From Roseihalotalea indica (lineage in GTDB: Bacteria > Bacteroidota > Bacteroidia > Cytophagales > Cyclobacteriaceae), in the NCBI RefSeq assembly GCF_022458895.1, contig NZ_JAINFL010000011.1:62001-126000 (forward strand): a stretch of 64,000 nt of DNA, in the 5' to 3' direction. A model generated the notes under the pieces. That model did no database searches, had not been told where the DNA came from, and worked only from the letters and a program-made list of their open reading frames with translations. A program made the position numbers and the translations under genes. Shown here piece after piece: positions 58,657 to 64,000 of the stretch (the stretch's first letter is position 1; the number at the start of each line of letters is the position of its first letter).

Positions 58657-58664
58657 CAAAATTA
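58657..58664 (-). promoter_or_regulatory. Candidate promoter (-7 element) for ahcY
   Basis: The minus strand reads TAATTTTG, an exact -7 consensus, 28 bp before the ahcY ATG. No TTG occurs 19-21 nt upstream. A 6-bp inverted repeat (TTGACC/GGTCAA, 58713-58731) lies 49 bp further upstream and may be an operator or part of a birA terminator. Confidence 0.5.
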
Positions 58665-58761
58665 GCACTTGAGATGGCAATACATAAATCATACTGAAAA
58701 ATATCTCATAAGTTGACCTTACAATGGTCAATATTCGTGTTTGCTGGTACAATATTTTCTA

Positions 58762-59538
58762 TCAGCAGCCATCTTGACTCCAGCAAAACTGAATTTCGTG
58801 AAAGTTATAGTGACGAATCTGGCCATTTACTTTTATCCGTAAACTTCCATTCTCTTCTACCCCCTGAATCGTACCTTTCAATAACCCACTCTTATCTTTA
58901 AATGTTCGTTCTTTTCCCCGGCCGTAAAGGCGTGCTTCATACAATCCTCTTAGTTTTGAACTATTCGCAACGGGATTGGATTGTAATTGATGTTCCAGTG
59001 CCAGTAGAATTGCGTTCAGTATTTCCTGAAGATTCATAACCTGGTGCCGGATCATGGCTAGTGAAATGGCCCGCGGAAAAGAAAACTGTGTTTGATTAAC
59101 ATTTAACCCAATGCCCACAACGGAAGTGCGGATAACAGCACTCTGAAGATTGTTCTGAATCAGAATTCCTCCCAACTTGCTATCCTGGTAAAAAATATCA
59201 TTAGGCCACTTGACCTGAATCTCATCTTTTAATAGTGGTTTCAGAGCTTCGGCTACGGCCAGCGATACTATTATATTAAGGAGAAATTGCTGATGAACGG
59301 ACAGTTTTGGAGATAATATGACCGAGAAAGTCAAATTGTCTCCAGCCGCTGATTCCCACTGATGATGTTGTTGTCCTCGGCCGGCCGTTTGAAAGTCGGC
59401 TACCACTACAGCACCGGGCTGGGCTTTGTTTTCCTGAAGCAGTTGAGCTGCTACTCGATTCGTAGAATCGCAGCTTTCATAATAAAATAACTGTTTCCCG
59501 AGTTGGGCCGTTGTAAAAGAAAATGATTCCAAGGTCAA
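58762..59538 (-). CDS. birA: Biotin--[acetyl-CoA-carboxylase] ligase
   Basis: Attaches biotin to carrier proteins such as the one at 38 kb. The 258 residues form the monofunctional type: no N-terminal HTH DNA-binding domain. ESCDSTN begins the catalytic domain. The biotinyl-AMP loop is GRGQQHHQW (53-61), a variant of the GRGRxGRxW motif. KWPNDI (110-115) and the catalytic lysine K121 in KLGGILI follow. The small C-terminal domain ends the protein. No ATG is available near the conserved start, so TTG at 59538 (or TTG at 59532) initiates. It is divergent from rsfS. Confidence 0.92.
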   Translation of the reverse strand: MTLESFSFTTAQLGKQLFYYESCDSTNRVAAQLLQENKAQPGAVVVADFQTAGRGQQHHQWESAAGDNLTFSVILSPKLSVHQQFLLNIIVSLAVAEALKPLLKDEIQVKWPNDIFYQDSKLGGILIQNNLQSAVIRTSVVGIGLNVNQTQFSFPRAISLAMIRHQVMNLQEILNAILLALEHQLQSNPVANSSKLRGLYEARLYGRGKERTFKDKSGLLKGTIQGVEENGSLRIKVNGQIRHYNFHEIQFCWSQDGC

Positions 59539-59583
59539 ATATTTTAGTATTTTGTCCGTCTAAACAAAACGAACGTTATTTTC

Positions 59584-59949
59584 ATGAATTCAAAGGAGCT
59601 TAGCAATATTATTGTTTTTGGTATGCAGGAGAAAAAAGCCGAAGATATTGTGGTGCTGGATTTAAAAAAAGTTAAAAATGCAGTAGCTGATTTCTTTGTC
59701 ATTTGCTCTGGTAATTCTGACACCCAACTTGACGCTATTGCCGATTCTGTGGAGAAAGAAGTCCATCAGCGTAACAATAAGGAGAACCCCTGGCACCGGG
59801 AAGGAAAAGAGAATCGTGAATGGATACTTCTCGATTACGTAACCGTAGTGGTTCATATCTTTAAACGAGACCGGCGGGAGTTCTACGCACTGGAGGATCT
59901 CTGGGGCGATGCCGTCATTACTCCTATAGAATCCGATGTTTCGGTATAA
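59584..59949 (+). CDS. rsfS: Ribosome silencing factor (RsfS/Iojap)
   Basis: Binds L14 and blocks subunit joining under starvation. The 121 residues show KKAEDIVVLDLKKVKNAVADFFVICSG (given by its ends), SDTQLDAIADSVEKEV and the C-terminal HIFKRDRREFYALEDLWGDA, all typical of the family. The ATG at 59584 lies 45 bp from the divergent birA start. ftsH follows on the same strand after 79 bp. Confidence 0.95.
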   Translation: MNSKELSNIIVFGMQEKKAEDIVVLDLKKVKNAVADFFVICSGNSDTQLDAIADSVEKEVHQRNNKENPWHREGKENREWILLDYVTVVVHIFKRDRREFYALEDLWGDAVITPIESDVSV

Positions 59950-60028
59950 ACTTTGTAAAAAAGAATTACGTTCATAAGTAAGTTTAACTAAATTGCATTT
60001 TGTTCAGTGTAAGGAGATTATCAAGTAA

Positions 60029-62098
60029 ATGGCAGATACTAAGAAGAAAAAAATGATGCCGAAGCCCCCGCAACGGCCCAATTATCAAATATGGATTATT
60101 GTTACTTTACTGGCACTTATCTTGGGTGTCACCTATTTTAACAAAAGTAATTCATCTATAGAGATAACTCAACGGCGCTTTGAGCGCATGCTTAGCGAAG
60201 GCGATGTCCGTGAAGTAGTACTCGTTTCTAACCAAAATTTGGTAGAAGTTACCCTCACTGGTGATGCTTTGCAAAAACCCGAATACCGGAATGAACTGGA
60301 GGAACGCAATCCGTTTTCTATTTCCTCTGGCCCGCATTATCGGCTAAAAATCGCTAATCCTGATATATTCGACCGCAAATTTGAGGAAGCTCAAAAAGAT
60401 TTGGCCGAAAGTGAAAGAGTGGGCTATCAAGTAGAAGAACGATCTGATATTACCAGTTTTCTCTTAAACTGGGGATTTTTATTTCTAATATTATTTGGTT
60501 TCTGGTTCCTGATGCGCCGCATGGCCGGTGGCGGTGGCCCCGGCGGACAGATTTTCAATATTGGGAAATCGAGAGCCGCGCTGTTTGACGCAGAAAACAA
60601 AGTGAATATTACCTTTGACAATGTGGCCGGACTGGATGAAGCCAAAGAGGAGGTACGAGAGATTGTAGATTTTCTCAAGAACCCTTCTAAATATACCAAC
60701 CTGGGTGGTAAAATTCCGAAAGGTGCTTTGCTGATTGGTACCCCCGGTACTGGTAAAACTTTATTGGCGAAAGCCGTGGCCGGTGAAGCTGGCGTCCCCT
60801 TTTTCTCTCTCTCCGGTTCCGACTTTGTGGAAATGTTTGTAGGGGTGGGTGCTGCTCGGGTTCGCGATTTATTCAAACAGGCCAAAGAAAAAGCTCCCTG
60901 TATTATCTTTATTGATGAGATTGATGCCGTAGGCCGTGCCCGAGGAAAAGGTGCTATGCCCGGTTCTAATGATGAGCGGGAAAACACGCTTAACTCATTA
61001 TTGGCCGAGATGGACGGTTTCTCTACCGATTCCGGCGTTATTATCCTGGCAGCGACTAACCGTCCGGATGTACTGGACTCAGCGCTGTTACGTCCGGGCC
61101 GTTTCGATCGCCAGATATCCATTGACAAGCCGGATATTGTTGGTCGGGAAGCGATATTTAAGGTTCACCTGAAACCACTGAAAACCTCCAAGGATGTGAA
61201 TCCTAAGAAACTGGCAGCTCAGACTCCTGGTTTTGCCGGAGCTGAAATTGCCAACATTTGTAACGAAGCGGCTCTGATTGCTGCCCGGAAGAATAAAAAA
61301 GTTATTGAGCCCAAAGATTTCCAGGATGCAATTGACCGGGTGATTGGTGGTTTGGAGAAGAAAAACAAGATTATCTCTCCGGAAGAGAAAGAGATCGTAG
61401 CATTTCACGAATCAGGCCACGCTATTGCCGGATGGTTTTTAGAACATGCTGATCCTTTGGTAAAAGTGAGTATCGTTCCGCGAGGAGTAGCGGCGTTAGG
61501 ATATGCCCAATACTTACCCAAAGAGCAATTCCTGTATCGTACCGAGCAGATGTTCGACCAGATGTGTATGGCACTCGGTGGACGCGCTGCTGAAGAAGTG
61601 GTATTTGATAAAATTTCTACGGGCGCTCAGAATGACCTTGAACGTATCACCAAAATGGCCTATAGCATGGTGACTGTTTACGGCATGAATGAGAAACTCG
61701 GAAATATCTCATTCTACGATTCTCAGCAATCAGATTATAATTTTACCAAGCCTTATTCTGAAGCTACCGCTCAAACGATTGACGAAGAAGTTCGAAAGCT
61801 TATTGAAAAGGCTTATGAACGCACCAAGAAGTTACTACTTGATAAGAGAGAGCAACTGGATATTTTAGCGAAAGAGCTTCTAGATAAAGAGATCCTCTTC
61901 CAAAATGACCTGGAACGTCTGATTGGAAAGCGACCTTTTAGCCGTCCTACTCATTATCAGGAGTATACCGAGGATGTTGATAATCTTGATAATGCCAATA
62001 AGAATATTGATCAACCTACTCCTCAGGAGAGCAATACTGCTACGGATATTTCTTCAGTAGAAGAACACTCGGCAGCAGAAACGAAGGGAAATTCATAA
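60029..62098 (+). CDS. ftsH: ATP-dependent zinc metalloprotease FtsH
   Basis: Membrane-anchored AAA+ protease that degrades unassembled membrane proteins and regulatory targets. Of 689 residues, the membrane helices are at about 21-37 and 146-163, with a periplasmic domain between. Walker A is 237-244 (GTPGTGKT; the second residue is Thr where most FtsH have Pro). Walker B is around IIFIDEID (292-299), the SRH arginines are in RPGRFDR, and the zinc site HESGH is 460-464. A ~45-residue acidic, Asn-rich tail ends the protein. AAGGAG lies 13-18 nt before the ATG, an unusually clear Shine-Dalgarno for this phylum. A terminator follows. Confidence 0.97.
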   Translation: MADTKKKKMMPKPPQRPNYQIWIIVTLLALILGVTYFNKSNSSIEITQRRFERMLSEGDVREVVLVSNQNLVEVTLTGDALQKPEYRNELEERNPFSISSGPHYRLKIANPDIFDRKFEEAQKDLAESERVGYQVEERSDITSFLLNWGFLFLILFGFWFLMRRMAGGGGPGGQIFNIGKSRAALFDAENKVNITFDNVAGLDEAKEEVREIVDFLKNPSKYTNLGGKIPKGALLIGTPGTGKTLLAKAVAGEAGVPFFSLSGSDFVEMFVGVGAARVRDLFKQAKEKAPCIIFIDEIDAVGRARGKGAMPGSNDERENTLNSLLAEMDGFSTDSGVIILAATNRPDVLDSALLRPGRFDRQISIDKPDIVGREAIFKVHLKPLKTSKDVNPKKLAAQTPGFAGAEIANICNEAALIAARKNKKVIEPKDFQDAIDRVIGGLEKKNKIISPEEKEIVAFHESGHAIAGWFLEHADPLVKVSIVPRGVAALGYAQYLPKEQFLYRTEQMFDQMCMALGGRAAEEVVFDKISTGAQNDLERITKMAYSMVTVYGMNEKLGNISFYDSQQSDYNFTKPYSEATAQTIDEEVRKLIEKAYERTKKLLLDKREQLDILAKELLDKEILFQNDLERLIGKRPFSRPTHYQEYTEDVDNLDNANKNIDQPTPQESNTATDISSVEEHSAAETKGNS

Positions 62099-62113
62099 AA
62101 GAAAAATACTGAT

Positions 62114-62143
62114 AAAGGGCTGAAGTTTCAGCCCTTTTTTTTT
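62114..62143 (+). terminator. Intrinsic terminator after ftsH
   Basis: AAAGGGCTGAA (62114-62124) and TTCAGCCCTTT (62127-62137) form a perfect 11-bp stem with a 2-nt loop, followed by an unbroken T run to 62143. It starts 16 bp after the ftsH stop. Its T tract also lies where the -33 region of the next gene's promoter should be. Confidence 0.92.
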
Positions 62144-62158
62144 GCCCTCTCTTGTACT

Positions 62159-62166
62159 TACTTTTG
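62159..62166 (+). promoter_or_regulatory. Candidate promoter (-7 element) for the LpxH-like gene
   Basis: TACTTTTG is an exact TAnnTTTG box ending 8 nt before the ATG at 62175, implying a leaderless or near-leaderless mRNA. The -33 region falls in the T tract of the ftsH terminator (TTT instead of TTG). Confidence 0.58.
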
Positions 62167-62174
62167 CCTGCGCT

Positions 62175-62960
62175 ATGCAAGAACTGGATTTACGCCTGCC
62201 CATTCGCTTACCCGACAACAAGAAAATATACTTCGCTTCTGATTTCCATTTAGGTGCTCCCGATCCGGCCACTAGTCGGTTACGTGAAGAAACGATCGTA
62301 CGGTGGCTAGAGACAATTCGGCAAGATGCCCACGTTATTTTTCTGGTTGGCGACCTGTTTGATTTCTGGTTTGAGTACCGATACGTAATCCCTAAAGGTT
62401 TTTTACGTTTCCAGAGTAAAATGATACAGCTGATTGAACAGGGAATTGCATTAGTCATTTTCACCGGAAATCATGATTTGTGGATGTTCGACTATTTTGA
62501 GAAAGAGCTTGGGGTGCCAATTTTTCGGAATCCAATCTCTATTCAGATCAATGAGCAGCATATTCATCTAGGACACGGTGATGGATTAGGCCCGGGTGAT
62601 AAGGTGTACAAACTCATTAAAAAGGTGTTTACCTCTAAGCCCTGCCAGCGATTTTTCTCTCTGATCCATCCTGACGTAGGAATATATCTGGCTAATCTGT
62701 GGTCTGGCAAAAGTCGGCAGAAAAACGAAAAGGAAGATGAGTCTTTTCGTGGGCCTGAATACGAATGGATTTATCAGTATTGCCGAGAAGTAGAAGCACA
62801 CCACCACCATGATTACTACATATTCGGGCACCGGCATTTGCCGTTGGATATACCAGTAGCTGAAAATAGTCGTTATTTTAATTTAGGTGAGTGGATTACT
62901 CAACAATCGTATGGTGTGTTTGATGGCCAGCAATTTCAGTTACAGACATTCCGCTCTTAG
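62175..62960 (+). CDS. UDP-2,3-diacylglucosamine diphosphatase, LpxH-type metallophosphoesterase
   Basis: Calcineurin-like phosphoesterase that probably hydrolyses UDP-2,3-diacylglucosamine in lipid A synthesis. Of 261 residues, metal ligands are visible: D23 and H25 in SDFHLG, G59-D60 and D63 in GDLFDFW, GNHD at 98-101, HGDG near 135, and the final pair in GHRH after a run of four histidines. The frame is open 11 codons upstream to a TTG, but the ATG at 62175 fits the family. The stop overlaps the next gene by 38 bp. LpxH and its relatives are close, so the exact enzyme is likely but not certain. Confidence 0.88.
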   Translation: MQELDLRLPIRLPDNKKIYFASDFHLGAPDPATSRLREETIVRWLETIRQDAHVIFLVGDLFDFWFEYRYVIPKGFLRFQSKMIQLIEQGIALVIFTGNHDLWMFDYFEKELGVPIFRNPISIQINEQHIHLGHGDGLGPGDKVYKLIKKVFTSKPCQRFFSLIHPDVGIYLANLWSGKSRQKNEKEDESFRGPEYEWIYQYCREVEAHHHHDYYIFGHRHLPLDIPVAENSRYFNLGEWITQQSYGVFDGQQFQLQTFRS

Positions 62961-63735
62961 CCTTCTGCTGTTGAGTTTGCTGCTGATCGGCCCCATTGCC
63001 TATGCTCAGCACTGGCAACTGATAGATAGCCTTCCGCAAACAGCACCGCACTCTATCGCTCAGGACCTGACCGGACGGTTGTATATTGCTGATGAACAAG
63101 GTAGTATCACGCAATACAGTGCTCGCGGAGATAGTTTGCGCACCTACCACCCGCAAAGCCAGGAACCGCCAACCCTTTTGCCCTGGCAACTGCTGCGGAT
63201 ACAAGCATATTTCCCTTTTCAGCAAACCTTACGGGTACTCGACCAGAACCTTACCGAAGTTTCTGCTTTTTCAATTCCTGAACCATTACTGGCTAACCCT
63301 ACCCTCAGCGCTGATCAGCATTTGTGGTACATTAACTCGGAATGGATACTGAATAAGTATCAGCCTGTTTTAGAGCAGACCGTCCTTACAGCATCATTAC
63401 AGTGGTACATTGAGCCGAAAAGTAGTATCCGTTTGCTTCATGAGTATCAAAACCGATTATATATACAGGTAGATCAGGAGGTTATTGTATTCGATCTTTT
63501 CGGAAACTACCTTGCCCGCTTACCAGCCGATGTGGCTAGCCCGATGCGTTTCTTTCAGGAAGAATTGTATTACTTTACTGATAAACACCTGGTTTTTATC
63601 AACCTGTACACTAATATTGTCCGGCAGTTACCCCTTCCACCAATCAAACTAACGGATGTGTTGGTAAGTGAAGAACGGTTATATGCATTTGCTAATCAGT
63701 ATGTATATATCTATTCAGGGCTAAGTGCACCATAA
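62923..63735 (+). CDS. Secreted protein of unknown function, beta-rich
   Basis: I do not recognise a family. From the ATG at 62923 the 270-residue product has a signal peptide (hydrophobic run at about residues 10-26, cleavage near AYA-Q). A chain of short beta-type segments follows, with repeat-like units such as LYIADEQGSITQYSARGDSL and VFDLFGNYLARL, resembling a beta-propeller or NHL-like arrangement. Starts at 62887 (GTG) and 62911 are also open, but would put residues ahead of the signal peptide. It overlaps the LpxH-like gene by 38 bp, so translational coupling is likely. No metal or catalytic motif is seen. Confidence 0.72.
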   Translation: MASNFSYRHSALSLLLLSLLLIGPIAYAQHWQLIDSLPQTAPHSIAQDLTGRLYIADEQGSITQYSARGDSLRTYHPQSQEPPTLLPWQLLRIQAYFPFQQTLRVLDQNLTEVSAFSIPEPLLANPTLSADQHLWYINSEWILNKYQPVLEQTVLTASLQWYIEPKSSIRLLHEYQNRLYIQVDQEVIVFDLFGNYLARLPADVASPMRFFQEELYYFTDKHLVFINLYTNIVRQLPLPPIKLTDVLVSEERLYAFANQYVYIYSGLSAP

Positions 63736-63755
63736 ATTGTAGGCTATGTGCAAAA

Positions 63756-64000
63756 ATGATATATTCGTTAATGCTTGATTCAATCAACCAAAAACTAGCG
63801 TTTCTGGGGCTTCTTACCAATTTTATGGTTTTCGTAAGCTGCCTATGGATCGGCAATCCCGCACAGGCACAAGATGCTCCAATACAACCGGATACCCTAT
63901 CCCCTACCGTGGACTCTGCCTTTTTTTACCCCCCTACCGTTCCCCTAGAGAATCGAGTCAGGTACTCACGAAATATCCTTACGCAAAGTTTTGATTTCCA
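63756..64000 (+). CDS. Secreted protein, 3'-truncated by the window end
   Basis: An open frame from ATG at 63756 to the window edge (81 codons and 2 bases). The N-terminus has a signal peptide: hydrophobic segments around residues 14-34 and a probable cleavage after PAQA (about residue 39). A Pro/Thr/Asp-rich mature start follows. A second ATG at 63771 is possible. Only 20 bp separate it from the preceding secreted-protein gene, so the two may form an operon. Too little is present to name a family. Confidence 0.6.
   Translation, partial: MIYSLMLDSINQKLAFLGLLTNFMVFVSCLWIGNPAQAQDAPIQPDTLSPTVDSAFFYPPTVPLENRVRYSRNILTQSFDF

Noticed and set aside
60427..61128. A 233-codon minus strand frame opposite ftsH
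   Set aside because: Long only because ftsH codon use avoids stops in the antisense frame; Ser/Pro/Arg-rich with no domain.

Overview
The window is chromosomal DNA from a member of the Bacteroidota, most likely a Cytophagales-type bacterium. Four things point there: the gene order of the ribosomal/RNA polymerase cluster; a DUF3467 gene directly after rpoC; several sites fitting the phylum's sigma-A promoter (TTG, 19-21 nt, TAnnTTTG); and a PorP/SprF-family protein plus a PorE-like protein, both typical of type IX secretion lineages. I see no mobile element, CRISPR array, integrase, phage gene or defence system. Nearly every gene is recognisable core metabolism or information processing.

Layout. 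(1) 1-4.35 kb: the 3' part of an Ldh_2-family dehydrogenase on the + strand faces a minus-strand run carA, eno, a DivIC/FtsB-like septum gene and a small outer-membrane protein. (2) 4.4-35.4 kb: one uninterrupted minus-strand translation and transcription block. Read in its own direction it runs tRNA-Tyr, tRNA-Gly, tRNA-Thr, tuf, tRNA-Trp, secE, nusG, rplK, rplA, rplJ, rplL, rpoB, rpoC, DUF3467; then rpsL, rpsG, fusA, rpsJ; then rplC through rplQ, including secY, infA and rpoA. Sequence signals divide it into three units: consensus promoters before tRNA-Tyr, rpsL and rplC, a strong terminator between rpsJ and rplC, and another after rplQ. (3) 35.4-47 kb: a lipoprotein M1 aminopeptidase, a biotin-carrier protein, pyrH, frr, nadD, a FAS1 lipoprotein, a very large periplasmic TPR protein, holA and a DUF819 membrane protein. 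(4) 47.3-57.3 kb: envelope genes, namely a PorP/SprF protein fused to a SPOR domain, a LpxL-type acyltransferase, two GT4 and one GT9 and one GT2 glycosyltransferases, a methyltransferase, and a PorE-like TPR/beta-propeller/OmpA protein. The glycosyltransferases and acyltransferase look like a lipid A/LPS-core group. (5) 57.3-64 kb: ahcY, birA, rsfS, ftsH, an LpxH-type phosphoesterase, a small secreted protein and the start of another secreted protein cut by the window end.

How the parts relate. The central block supplies ribosomes, RNA polymerase, elongation factors and the Sec channel. The right third is largely about the cell envelope: LPS assembly (LpxL-like, LpxH-like, glycosyltransferases), secretion (PorP-like and PorE-like) and membrane quality control (FtsH).

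The points I consider most worth a second look are the PorP-SPOR fusion, the PorE-like protein encoded nearby, structured intergenic RNA before rpoB and between rpoB and rpoC, promoter and terminator placements that re-divide the classical str/S10/spc operons, and near-leaderless starts for two lipid A genes. None amounts to a clearly new biological system. All assignments are from reading the sequence; no database search was run.
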